Shown: positions 1 through 6,401 of the stretch, in pieces
Layout: every line of letters begins with the position of its first letter
How positions within the stretch are numbered: position 1 is the first letter of the stretch
Origin: a virus
DNA length: 20,933 nucleotides
Strand: one strand, 5' to 3'
IMG/VR virus record: IMGVR_UViG_3300037193_000801
Coordinates: 1 to 20,933 of that record
Notes under the pieces: model-generated
Database searches by the model: none
What the model was told of the DNA's origin: nothing
Seen by the model: the letters and a program-made list of their open reading frames with translations, nothing else
Position numbers and translations under genes: made by a program

Positions 1-48
1 GGCGCCTTCAGCGCGTTCGTCGACTTCGCGCGCGGCGTGCAGGTCTGA
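1..48 (+). CDS. 3' end of a rightward gene (partial, unknown)
   Basis: The window opens inside a + strand reading frame in frame 1. It encodes the last 15 residues, GAFSAFVDFARGVQV, and ends in TGA at 46-48. The codons are GC-rich at third positions, like the neighbouring genes, and a strong hairpin follows 24 bases later, which fits the end of a real gene. Too little is present to assign a function. Confidence 0.5.
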   Translation, partial: GAFSAFVDFARGVQV

Positions 49-72
49 CCTACCCGCACCACAGCACAGCCA

Positions 73-103
73 CCGGCCTCGCCCCCTCCAGGGGCGGGGC
101 CGG
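73..103 (+). terminator. GC-rich hairpin, probable terminator
   Basis: A 13-bp stem (73-85 paired with 91-103, one G-T wobble) closes a 5-base loop. It lies between the stop of the partial gene at 48 and the start of the next gene at 138. No T-run follows, which is common for actinobacterial terminators but leaves the call uncertain. The structure would also form in the other strand's transcript. Confidence 0.5.
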
Positions 104-137
104 GTCCCTAACATCTCAAGAGACCAAGGAAGATCCA

Positions 138-959
138 ATGGGTACCTTCGCATTCGGGAGGCGCACGCGGGACCGCGTGATCCGCTCCCTGTCCAACCTC
201 CGCACGTTCCAGGCCAATGAGGGGACCGACCTGAGCCACGGCCTGGTGGGGCTCTCCGGCCCGTACCGGCGCCTGACGGGCGCCCGGTACGGCGCCCTGC
301 CCCGTGAGTACGCCGTGGGCCTGGACGAGGCGGAGTATGTCGTCTACTGCTACGGCACCCCCATTGCGTGGGTGAGCAACGCCGACGGGGCCCGGTTCGA
401 GGGGGACACCCCCCGCGTCAACTACGTCCCGGACTGGCAGTACAGCGCCACCACGACCTACTACCAGAGCCTGGTGATGCAGGCGTGGGGTGGCAAGTTC
501 GTGGACCCCGACCCCCGCAAGTCCCGGCGCGACAACCGGGGCACGGCGCGCGGCCGGTACTCCGACGTCCGTTACGGCCGGGTACCGGCCCGTGAGACCC
601 CTGACCTTCCGGGCGTAGCGCGACGGATGGTGCAGCGGACCGGCCAGCCGTCCCGCACCACCCCGTCCGGCATCTTCACCCGAGCGGAAGTGCAAGCCGC
701 TCACGACGAGGGGACCTCCCGCTTCCGCACGGACCACCGAGGTGTGCGGTACGACTCCCTGGTGGAACGGGACACGTCATACGAGCGCGACATGGCGGAG
801 GCGTCCGGGCCCCCTGCGTACCTGCTGGACCGGAGGTACAGCGACCCGGACTGGACGCCGTGGAACGAGGGCGGGACCAACCTGCCTCCGGGCGCGGAGA
901 GCCGGGACGCCGACCGCATCGAGGCGGACGAGCGCGCGGGGCGGAGGTGGAGGCCGTGA
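138..959 (+). CDS. Protein of unknown function, TPIAW-core family (copy 1)
   Basis: This 273-residue protein has no assigned function. The ATG start is preceded by AAGGAAG at good spacing. Residues 67-79 read YVVYCYGTPIAWV, followed by a VPDWQYSATT motif near 98-106. The same core recurs in the gene at 1587-2150, so the two are paralogues. The region after about residue 118 is rich in Arg, Asp and Pro, looks flexible, and is not matched in the second copy. There is no signal peptide or membrane segment. It is the first gene of a four-gene rightward operon, and its TGA overlaps the next start (GTGA). The compact core could be a small beta-rich fold; this type of protein occurs in other actinophages, by memory only. 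Confidence 0.8.
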   Translation: MGTFAFGRRTRDRVIRSLSNLRTFQANEGTDLSHGLVGLSGPYRRLTGARYGALPREYAVGLDEAEYVVYCYGTPIAWVSNADGARFEGDTPRVNYVPDWQYSATTTYYQSLVMQAWGGKFVDPDPRKSRRDNRGTARGRYSDVRYGRVPARETPDLPGVARRMVQRTGQPSRTTPSGIFTRAEVQAAHDEGTSRFRTDHRGVRYDSLVERDTSYERDMAEASGPPAYLLDRRYSDPDWTPWNEGGTNLPPGAESRDADRIEADERAGRRWRP

Positions 960-1237
960 CCGTCCTCAGCGCCAGGGACAAGGAGCGGCTCAAGGCATTC
1001 CTCGCCGCTCCGGCCGCCGACTACGACGCGGACCAGGGCTCCAACCCTGACCCGTACAACAAGATCCTCGCGTGGGCCCGTGACCCCGAGCACGGGAGCC
1101 TGCCGGAGCGCTCCGCCCGGTCGTTCGCCGACTGGCTGAGCAACGTCTGGGCCGACTGGACGGACGACGAGGGCGTGACCGTGGAGGCCGTCCTCCAGGG
1201 CGCCGTGTCGGACTGGTGCGGAGGGAGGACGTTCTGA
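956..1237 (+). CDS. Small acidic phage protein, unknown
   Basis: This 93-residue protein is not recognised. I chose the GTG at 956 over upstream in-frame codons because it overlaps the previous stop as GTGA and has GGAGG at 943-947. The protein begins MTVLSARDKERLKAFL and ends SDWCGGRTF. It is acidic and Trp-rich in the middle (FADWLSNVWADW), which suggests a small helical domain that may bind a partner. There are no membrane segments or metal motifs. It sits between copy 1 of the TPIAW-core family and another small gene, and its stop overlaps the following ATG (TGATG), so the genes are probably translationally coupled. Confidence 0.75.
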   Translation: MTVLSARDKERLKAFLAAPAADYDADQGSNPDPYNKILAWARDPEHGSLPERSARSFADWLSNVWADWTDDEGVTVEAVLQGAVSDWCGGRTF

Positions 1238-1590
1238 TGGGGCTCATCGAAGGATCGCGGGAGCGGAGGAACTTCCACGACTCCAAGGGAGGCCACCTGT
1301 TCCCGCACCCGGAGACCTACGCGCGCCGCAGCGAGTGGACGGCGTGGGACCGGGACTACGCCAAGCACCTGGACCGGCACCGGGAGCTGATCGCCAATCC
1401 GGAGCCGATGAAGGGTGACCCGCAGATCGTCACGGATCTGTTCGCCCACATCGAGCACCTGCGGGCGATCATCTCCAAGGAGCAGCAGCTGATCACAGCT
1501 CTCCGGCAGAAGGCGGCCGAGGGGGCGGAGACCGACGACAGGGACACCGACGAGATCCGGCGCATCATCCGGACGGAGGAGGGATCGTGA
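1237..1590 (+). CDS. Small helical protein, unknown
   Basis: This 117-residue protein is not recognised. The ATG at 1237 overlaps the previous stop and has a strong GGAGGGAGG ribosome binding site at 1220-1228. The N-terminal half is rich in charged and aromatic residues, with repeated Arg/His/Tyr. Residues from about 70 onward (LFAHIEHLRAIISKEQQLI and beyond) look like a continuous amphipathic helix or short coiled coil, followed by an acidic tail (TDDRDTDEI). That suggests oligomerisation. It lies between the two paralogous TPIAW-core genes and overlaps the next start as GTGA. Confidence 0.75.
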   Translation: MGLIEGSRERRNFHDSKGGHLFPHPETYARRSEWTAWDRDYAKHLDRHRELIANPEPMKGDPQIVTDLFAHIEHLRAIISKEQQLITALRQKAAEGAETDDRDTDEIRRIIRTEEGS

Positions 1591-2150
1591 GCAGGACGCG
1601 CACGACGTACCGCAACGCGGAGATCCCCGGACTGATCGCGGAGCTGCGGCCGTTCCTGTCCACCGGCAAGCTGCCGGACGGGACGCGGCTGTGGTCCGCT
1701 CACTCCGGTCCGGCCGTGGAACTGGGGCACCTGCCCGCTCGGTTCCACGCCTCCGCCCGGTCGGCCGTGTACGTGGTCTACAGCTACAGCACGCCGATCG
1801 CGTGGGCCGTCGAGGACGACGCGGGGCGAGGGGCCGACCACTGGTTCCACGTCCCGGACGTCGGCTACTCGCCGACCACGGGCCAGCACCAGTACGCGTG
1901 CCTGGAGGCTTGGGAGGCGCACCTGCGGCGCCAGGGCGACTACCGGCGCGGCCCCGGCCGCCACCGGGAGGTCATCCGCGTCCCCGGCAACGCTGAGGTC
2001 TACGGCCGGACGCTCCGGGCCCGCTCCGGCGGGGTGGACGGGGTCCGGCCGGGGGACGTCGTCGGCCGTCGGTCCGCGTACGAGGGTGTCACCGGGGACG
2101 CGATGCACTACACACCGGGGCCGCACTGGAGCGGCCGGTCGCACCCGTGA
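1587..2150 (+). CDS. Protein of unknown function, TPIAW-core family (copy 2)
   Basis: This 187-residue protein is a shorter paralogue of the gene at 138-959. It shares YVVYSYSTPIAW at residues 62-73, then HVPDVGYSPTT at about 88-98 and an EAW at 107-109; copy 1 has a VPDWQYSATT motif and QAW at matching distances. The GTG start overlaps the previous stop, with GGAGGAGGG just upstream. The C-terminal part after residue 110 is basic and shows no clear match to copy 1. Function is unknown; the conserved core with variable tails suggests a small domain used in two contexts. It is the last gene of the first rightward operon, and a hairpin spans its stop codon. Confidence 0.8.
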   Translation: MSRTRTTYRNAEIPGLIAELRPFLSTGKLPDGTRLWSAHSGPAVELGHLPARFHASARSAVYVVYSYSTPIAWAVEDDAGRGADHWFHVPDVGYSPTTGQHQYACLEAWEAHLRRQGDYRRGPGRHREVIRVPGNAEVYGRTLRARSGGVDGVRPGDVVGRRSAYEGVTGDAMHYTPGPHWSGRSHP

Positions 2151-2156
2151 CCGGCC
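2133..2156 (+). terminator. Hairpin over the stop codon, possible terminator
   Basis: GGCCGGTC (2133-2140) pairs perfectly with GACCGGCC (2149-2156) across an 8-base interval that can add a G-T and a C-G pair. It overlaps the TGA of the preceding gene (2148-2150). There is no T-run. It may terminate the four-gene operon or only attenuate read-through towards the WhiB-like gene. Confidence 0.4.
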
Positions 2157-2245
2157 TGTAGACCCCTGGGGCACCTAGTGACTTTCTCTCAATCGGGGTG
2201 GATCGTTGAGGACAGAGACAACACCGCTGATGAGAGGGAGGCTGG

Positions 2246-2674
2246 GTGCCCCAGGATGCGTTTCGCGCCGCCGACGTCGGCTGGCAGAGGGACGCGAACT
2301 GCAACGGGGCCCCGTTCGACTTCACGCCGAACGTGGAGACCCGTTCAGGAAAGGAGACCGCCCGGACCGGCTGGTGCAATGCCTGCCCGGTCCGGGCGGA
2401 GTGCCTTGCGTACGCCCTGCTGTACCGGATGTCCGGCTACTGGGGCGGGACGGACACCGTGGAGCGGCGCCTCCTCGGGTACGCGCGGGAGCGCGCGCGA
2501 TGCCCGGTATGCAAGAGCAAGACGCTCGTCATCACGCCGGACGGTCACGAGATATGCCAGGCATGTGGGGTGTCCTGGACGTCGGCCGCCCGGAAAACCC
2601 CGGAGCCTGAGGAGCGACCGGATGACACTGACCGTGGCCGAACTGAGGGAGCACGCGCACCGGCTCCAGGATGA
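2246..2674 (+). CDS. WhiB-like iron-sulfur regulator with C-terminal zinc ribbon
   Basis: This 142-residue protein carries the WhiB signature: four cysteines at 19, 44, 47 and 53 (C-x24-C-x2-C-x5-C) that would hold a [4Fe-4S] cluster, followed by the GYWGGT turn at 64-69. WhiB-like proteins are restricted to actinobacteria and their phages and act with the primary sigma factor to activate or repress promoters. After a basic segment there is a second metal motif, CPVC at 86-89 and CQAC at 104-107, typical of a zinc ribbon. This is not part of the standard WhiB domain and may replace the usual basic DNA-binding tail. The GTG start has GAGAGGGAGG just upstream. The C-terminus overlaps the next gene in another frame. 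Family call is firm; the target is unknown. Confidence 0.88.
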   Translation: MPQDAFRAADVGWQRDANCNGAPFDFTPNVETRSGKETARTGWCNACPVRAECLAYALLYRMSGYWGGTDTVERRLLGYARERARCPVCKSKTLVITPDGHEICQACGVSWTSAARKTPEPEERPDDTDRGRTEGARAPAPG

Positions 2675-2837
2675 CCTCGCGCACAAGCGCCGGGAGATCC
2701 GGGACCGCGACTTCAGCACCTACGACCGGGCCACCCTGACCCGCCAGTGCGATGCGCTGGCGAACCGGGTGGACGAGATCCTCGCGGAGCTGGAGGTGAT
2801 CGACCGCCTTCAGCTCCCTCAGACGGCGACCGCCTGA
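2622..2837 (+). CDS. Small helical protein, unknown
   Basis: This 71-residue protein is not recognised. I chose the ATG at 2622, inside the end of the WhiB-like gene, because GAGGAGCG lies just upstream and the sequence before it is not protein-like in this frame. The product is almost entirely predicted helix with heptad-like leucines (LREHAHRLQDDL, then LANRVDEILAELEVI), so it probably forms a coiled-coil hairpin or dimer. It overlaps the WhiB-like gene by 53 bp, implying coupled expression, and its 3' end overlaps the convergent glycosyltransferase gene by 19 bp. It could be a partner or modulator of the WhiB-like protein, by position only. Confidence 0.72.
   Translation: MTLTVAELREHAHRLQDDLAHKRREIRDRDFSTYDRATLTRQCDALANRVDEILAELEVIDRLQLPQTATA
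2819..2837. other. Convergent gene overlap forming an imperfect palindrome
   Basis: The last codons of the rightward gene (TGA at 2835-2837) and the leftward glycosyltransferase (TGA complement at 2819-2821) overlap over 19 bp. The overlap is itself an imperfect palindrome: TCAG and CTGA at the ends, an A/C mismatch, then CGG/CCG around a CGA loop. Both stop codons sit at the palindrome ends. Confidence 0.6.
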
Positions 2838-3916
2838 GACCGCTGGAGATCGCGGGCCCGGCTCCACGCCTCCAGCCACCGCCAGGAGTGCTCCCGGAGC
2901 CTGAGACCCTCGGCCACCCCCCTGCCCGCTTCCGCCAGCTCCTGGCGGAAGCGGGCATTTTGCGTGAGACGGGTCAGTTCCCGGTGCCAGCGCCGGGGGG
3001 TGTCGGCGAGGACTCCGGCGCCCCGGCGGTGCAGCCGCTCGTACTCCGCGCGCGGGGACGCGACCCACGGGACCCCGAGCGCACTCAGCTCCAGAGGCTT
3101 GAGCCACGACTTGCAGGCGTTGAAGCGGGTGTCCGCCAGAGGTGCGATCCCCACCCCCAGCTCCGCGACCGCTGCGGGCCACTGTGCAACCCCTACGGGG
3201 CCCGAAGCTCCCTGTGGGTCCTCTCGCAGCCCGAAAGCGGCCCCGACACCTATCGGGTCACCCACCACCCTGAAAGCCTCCCCTGCGGCCACGAGGCGCG
3301 CGACGGCACCCCCTACAGCCGACGGGTCGTCCGGGTGGGAGTGCAGGGACGCGGGCCAGCCCACGACGGCGGAGTCCTCGTGGGGCACGCCGAAGTAGAT
3401 GTCCGGCAGGTAGTTGAACAGCACCTGGCCTCGCCCGTGGGAGGCGTACCGGGCGAGCAGGGCCGGGGTGGAGACCGTCACGAGGGTCGCGTCCCGGCAC
3501 GCCTGCTTCAGGTTCAGCCAGCTGTGCCGGGTGACCTCCCGCTTGACGGGGTCCCACGTCCCGCTGTTGCGGGGGTGCAGTGCCTCGTACGCCGGGTTGC
3601 TCGGGTGGATCGACCCCAGGTGGTCGTCGATGTCGACCACGACGGCGGCCCCGGCCTCCCTCAGGAGCGGGACGCACTGCGCCATCCACGAGTGAGTCAG
3701 GCGCTGGAACACGTAGACGGCGTCCGGGTCCGCGTCCACGACCTCCACCACGCGCTCCCCCTCCATGCGCAGCTTGAGGTCGCGCTCGGTCGGCGGCCGG
3801 ACCTCCACCGTGACGTCGTCCGGGAGCGCGCCGGAGGCACGCAGCGCCTCCACGGGCCAGATCAGCCTGAAGTGTCCGCATCCGGTCGTGTCGGCCGGAT
3901 AGACCTTGATCCTCAC
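2819..3916 (-). CDS. Glycosyltransferase, GT4-like
   Basis: This 365-residue protein resembles GT-B fold (GT4-like) glycosyltransferases, which move a sugar from a nucleotide donor to an acceptor. It starts MRIKVYPADTTGCGHFRL, as in the N-terminal Rossmann half. VVVDIDDHLGS lies at 92-102, a GWPASLHSHPDD stretch at 186-197 fits the start of the second half, and the donor-site-like GIAPLADTRFNACKSWLKPLE begins near 256, followed by ELSALGVPWVAS. The length suits the family. The GTG start overlaps the stop of the previous gene (GTGA). It is the last gene of the late operon, past lysis, so likely acceptors are a virion protein or a host surface component. Substrate is unknown. Its 3' end holds a terminator for the opposite strand. 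Confidence 0.75.
   Translation of the reverse strand: MRIKVYPADTTGCGHFRLIWPVEALRASGALPDDVTVEVRPPTERDLKLRMEGERVVEVVDADPDAVYVFQRLTHSWMAQCVPLLREAGAAVVVDIDDHLGSIHPSNPAYEALHPRNSGTWDPVKREVTRHSWLNLKQACRDATLVTVSTPALLARYASHGRGQVLFNYLPDIYFGVPHEDSAVVGWPASLHSHPDDPSAVGGAVARLVAAGEAFRVVGDPIGVGAAFGLREDPQGASGPVGVAQWPAAVAELGVGIAPLADTRFNACKSWLKPLELSALGVPWVASPRAEYERLHRRGAGVLADTPRRWHRELTRLTQNARFRQELAEAGRGVAEGLRLREHSWRWLEAWSRARDLQRSQAVAV
2923..2961 (+). terminator. Rho-independent terminator inside the glycosyltransferase gene
   Basis: A perfect 16-bp stem (TGCCCGCTTCCGCCAG at 2923-2938 with its complement at 2942-2957) closes a CTC loop and is followed by TTTT at 2958-2961. The T-run follows the hairpin only on the + strand, so it is oriented to end the rightward operon, 86 bp past its last stop codon. 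It lies fully within the 3' part of the leftward glycosyltransferase coding sequence, around residues 320-331. Confidence 0.75.
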
Positions 3917-4125
3917 GGCGTGCCCGGATCCTTCACGGTGCGGGGCCGGGACGCGGAGCCGGAGCCCCTGGCGGTCTGCGCCCGCGCCGCCTTTTCCGGA
4001 GGGCTCAGCCGGTCCTTCAGGTCGGCCACGTCCTTTTCCAGGGCGTCCAGTCTCCGGTCCGTCTCGCCCGTGAGGGCGCGGACCACGGACTCCACCATCT
4101 CCCTGATCTGTGCGGCGGCGCTCAC
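3913..4125 (-). CDS. Small coiled-coil protein next to the endolysin
   Basis: This 70-residue protein has no firm assignment. The GTG at 4125 overlaps the stop of the amidase gene. Residues about 5-42 form a heptad-patterned helix (IREMVESVVRALTG, then RRLDALEKDVADLKDRL), strongly suggesting a coiled-coil oligomer. The C-terminal 25 residues are basic, Ser/Gly/Pro-rich and probably disordered. There is no membrane segment or signal peptide. Placed between endolysin and glycosyltransferase, it might be a lysis accessory or a regulator, but nothing in the sequence decides this. Confidence 0.7.
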   Translation of the reverse strand: MSAAAQIREMVESVVRALTGETDRRLDALEKDVADLKDRLSPPEKAARAQTARGSGSASRPRTVKDPGTP

Positions 4126-5021
4126 TGGGGGCCCTCCAGCCGGAAGGCGAGGCCGTTCAGCTTGTCGGCGATGTCGGCCGGGAGCCGGGACAGATCGATC
4201 GCACCCAGGGTGGCTCGGATCGCCGTGAGGGCCTCGCCGTTCGCGCGCACCTGCGCGAGGATGTCGTCCACGTCCTTGGCCGTGGCGCGGCCGGTCGTGG
4301 TCTGCGCCTGCACGTGGGACGCGAACGTCCAGAACGGGTTCGTCTCGGCGGTCTCCGCGTCCGGCGGCGCCTTGAGCAGACCGTCCGTGGTGAAGATCCG
4401 CTCGATGTCGGACCCCTCCAGGACGCCTCCCCCGGCGATGAGCTTCTTGACCACGGCGTCCGCGACCTTGGTCACGTCGGCGTCGGTGAGTGCCACGTCC
4501 TCGTCTCCTCCCACGTCCCCGGCGATCAGTCGCGGCAGGACGATGTCGTTGAACTGCTCGGTCCGGATCGGACCCGGACAAGCTGTGCCCCCGGTGGACC
4601 ACTCGGGGAACATCTTGTGGTAGCCGAATCCGGGGTCGGTCCAGCTCCGGCACTTGCGCCGGGGGATGCCGTGCTCCTCGGCGGCCCAGTCCATGGCCCG
4701 GACCAGGGTGTTGATCTGCGCATCCGTCCAGGGATCCGAGTTGGACGTGTTGGCGGCCGACTCCAGGCTGATGGCCCTCGGGTTCGCCTGCGCGTTGGCG
4801 TCGGCCCGTGTGTTGGTCCCGATGTACTGCGCCAGGCGGCCGTCATACCCAAGGCCGAAATGACTTTCTAGGTTCGTGCTGTCCCGCCAGTACTGATACA
4901 GCCGCTCGACGGTCCACGGAGCGGCGATGCTGTGGGCGATGAACTGCGTGGGCTGGATCGCGGCCTGAGCGTCGGACTCCGGCTGCAACTCCATCTTCTT
5001 GGCGAACGGGCACCAGCTCAT
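4122..5021 (-). CDS. Endolysin: N-acetylmuramoyl-L-alanine amidase (Amidase_2/PGRP type)
   Basis: This 299-residue protein cleaves the bond between N-acetylmuramic acid and L-alanine in peptidoglycan. The zinc site of the type-2 amidase fold is visible: His30 (FIAHSI), His135 (GYHKMF) and Cys148 (GGTACPGP). Other family marks are the SHFGLGYDGRLAQYI strand at 53-67 and ISLES at 84-88. The ATG at 5021 overlaps the upstream membrane-protein stop (ATGA) and has GAGAGGAG before it; the longer upstream extension is not protein-like. There is no signal peptide, so a holin is needed for access to the wall. The C-terminal 140 residues contain helical, Ala-rich sequence (NPFWTFASHVQAQTTTGRA near 230-250) and no cell-wall-binding module that I recognise. 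Confidence 0.9.
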   Translation of the reverse strand: MSWCPFAKKMELQPESDAQAAIQPTQFIAHSIAAPWTVERLYQYWRDSTNLESHFGLGYDGRLAQYIGTNTRADANAQANPRAISLESAANTSNSDPWTDAQINTLVRAMDWAAEEHGIPRRKCRSWTDPGFGYHKMFPEWSTGGTACPGPIRTEQFNDIVLPRLIAGDVGGDEDVALTDADVTKVADAVVKKLIAGGGVLEGSDIERIFTTDGLLKAPPDAETAETNPFWTFASHVQAQTTTGRATAKDVDDILAQVRANGEALTAIRATLGAIDLSRLPADIADKLNGLAFRLEGPQ

Positions 5022-5335
5022 GCCGCGCTCCTCTCTCGGTCCCGGCGCTGCCGGTGCAGCCTGACGAGCAGGACTGTCTGGAAACAGAATGCCCCGCCCA
5101 CGGCCGCCTGGAGCCCGAACCACACGGCCCGGAACCACAGCGGGCTCACGTGCCCGACGACCGTGAGGAGGAGCAGGAGCGACATCAGCACCTCGGCCCC
5201 GGCGTACGTCACCATCATCCGGCCGACGTGGTTCCTCCACCACGCATAGGTCGCGGAGTAGACCGAGATCATGGCCACCCCGGACGCCGTCACGAACGTG
5301 CCGAAGCAGAGGTACAGGATTTCGAACCAGGTCAC
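5018..5335 (-). CDS. Holin-like membrane protein (three segments)
   Basis: This 105-residue protein has three hydrophobic stretches, at about 5-30, 40-62 and 66-92, followed by a very basic tail (RLHRQRRDRERSAA). Small size, several membrane segments, a charged C-terminus and a position directly upstream of the amidase fit a holin, which forms holes in the cytoplasmic membrane to release endolysin. The GTG start overlaps the preceding stop (GTGA) with GGGAGG upstream, and its own stop overlaps the amidase start. No specific holin family is recognised, so the role rests on topology and position. It could instead be an antiholin paired with the protein at 5519-5830. Confidence 0.7.
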   Translation of the reverse strand: MTWFEILYLCFGTFVTASGVAMISVYSATYAWWRNHVGRMMVTYAGAEVLMSLLLLLTVVGHVSPLWFRAVWFGLQAAVGGAFCFQTVLLVRLHRQRRDRERSAA

Positions 5336-5547
5336 GGGGAGCCTCCCATCGCTCTGGAGATCCGCGCGGCGAAGTCGTTGTCGTCTCCCAGGCGCTTCAG
5401 CCTCCGTACGGCCGCCATGATCTCACGACCGGCGTCCTGAGCGTCCTCCAGGGACTCCTCAGCCTTGCCGAGCGCCTTGGACGCCTCGGCCTGCCCGGCG
5501 GTCGCGGCCGGGAGACGCTCACTCCTCCTCCGCCTCAGCCAGGGCAT
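5332..5547 (-). CDS. Small basic helical protein of the lysis module
   Basis: This 71-residue protein begins with a basic cluster (MPWLRRRRSERL) and continues as an Ala/Glu-rich helix that is probably a coiled coil (GQAEASKALGKAEESLEDAQ), ending SRAMGGSP. It is not recognised. The ATG at 5547 lies within the end of the upstream membrane-protein gene, with a GGGGG stretch before it. Overlap on both sides makes it part of the translationally coupled lysis segment. A regulator of holin timing is possible but only inferred from position. Confidence 0.65.
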   Translation of the reverse strand: MPWLRRRRSERLPAATAGQAEASKALGKAEESLEDAQDAGREIMAAVRRLKRLGDDNDFAARISRAMGGSP

Positions 5548-5830
5548 GAGGCCCCCTTTCGTTCATTGCTCCCACCGGCAGCGCCTGTATGACGCGGGTG
5601 GTCGTCCGGTTCGCCTCCATGAGGGCCGTGATGTGGTCCCGCTGTACTTCCTGGCCCTCGATGGCCTTGTCGTACGCAGCTTTCCACAGGTCTATCTGAC
5701 GGTCCTTGTCGGCGCGCATGTCGTCGACCTGACTCCGGGGGACGAGCCTCCCCGTGAAGATCATGTAGATGACGACGGCGAGCAGGCCCCCGGCCCCGAG
5801 GGACGGAGTGAGCATCGCTGTGTAGTCCAT
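5519..5830 (-). CDS. Single-pass membrane protein with cytoplasmic coiled coil (holin candidate)
   Basis: This 103-residue protein has one clear membrane segment near 10-28 (LGAGGLLAVVIYMIFTG). It is followed by LVPRSQVDDMRADKDRQIDLW and a long charged helix to about residue 80. This layout, one N-terminal segment plus a coiled coil with a QVDDMRADKDRQI-like patch, recurs in actinophage lysis modules and is often called holin or a membrane protein of unknown role. The ATG start has GAGAGGGA upstream. It lies just after the last of the three paralogous tail genes and before the second membrane protein, so the two may act as a holin/antiholin pair. Confidence 0.7.
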   Translation of the reverse strand: MDYTAMLTPSLGAGGLLAVVIYMIFTGRLVPRSQVDDMRADKDRQIDLWKAAYDKAIEGQEVQRDHITALMEANRTTTRVIQALPVGAMNERGPHALAEAEEE

Positions 5831-5839
5831 ACGTCCCTC

Positions 5840-6391
5840 TCACAGGGGGAGCACCCACAGCCTCCGGTCGGCGGCCGTGCCGGTCCCGGAACTGACGTTG
5901 TACTCCAGCTTGAACGTGTTCGATCCGGGCGTGAGGCCCGTGGCCAGGTCCACCACGCCGGTCCGGGTCTTGAGGCCGTTGACGCTGTTGGACACCGAAT
6001 ACCCGACGGACCGTGTCGTGGAGGCCGCGCGCGTGGTCGCCCCGGAGATCGAGTAGCTGGCCTCCACACGGGCCGTCGTGGACGGTACCTCCAGGTAGGA
6101 ACGGTATCCGACGAGCGCCTGCACCCCTGTCGTGACCGTGACGGACGGTCCGGCGGAGCCGGTGGCCGGGTCGGCGAACGTGGTGGACGTGAAGGTGGCG
6201 GTGCCGGTGTCGATGGCGGCGCCGGGGATGCGCTCCGCGATCTGGTTCGTCCCCGAGACGGCGAAGATGGAGCCGGGCGTGGTGGCCTTGGCCGGTGCGG
6301 TCTCGTTGAGGTTGTCGCGGACGTAGGTGTTGAACTGCGCGGCCTGGAACACGGCTCCGGCAATGGCAGTCATGGGGGCTGTCCAGGCCAC
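5840..6391 (-). CDS. Small tail protein, paralogue A
   Basis: This 183-residue protein belongs to a three-copy family in the window. The N-terminus (MAWTAPMTAIAGAVFQAAQF, then YVRDNLNETAPAKAT) is the conserved region, probably the attachment part. The C-terminus (LTPGSNTFKLEYNVSSGTGT, then RRLWVLPL) is beta-rich and Thr/Ser-rich. There are no enzymatic motifs. Such proteins after the tape measure and hub genes are usually minor tail or tail-tip proteins that may contact the receptor. At the DNA level its N-terminal region matches copy C while its C-terminal half resembles copy B, so it looks mosaic. It overlaps none of its neighbours and is followed by the lysis module. Confidence 0.8.
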   Translation of the reverse strand: MAWTAPMTAIAGAVFQAAQFNTYVRDNLNETAPAKATTPGSIFAVSGTNQIAERIPGAAIDTGTATFTSTTFADPATGSAGPSVTVTTGVQALVGYRSYLEVPSTTARVEASYSISGATTRAASTTRSVGYSVSNSVNGLKTRTGVVDLATGLTPGSNTFKLEYNVSSGTGTAADRRLWVLPL

Positions 6392-6401
6392 GGCGGTCTC
6401 C

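Noticed and set aside
2149-2160. The string ACCGGCCTGTAG shared with about 16327
   Set aside because: Matches of 11-12 bases are expected by chance in a GC-rich window of this size, and the contexts differ.
2151-2245. Promoter for the WhiB-like gene
   Set aside because: TTGAGG is present, but no reasonable -10 box lies 16-19 bases downstream, so I did not annotate one.
2747-4228. A 493-codon rightward ORF over the glycosyltransferase
   Set aside because: It is antisense to a gene with clear family motifs, has no ribosome binding site and is Arg/Gly/Pro-rich as expected of a shadow frame in GC-rich DNA.
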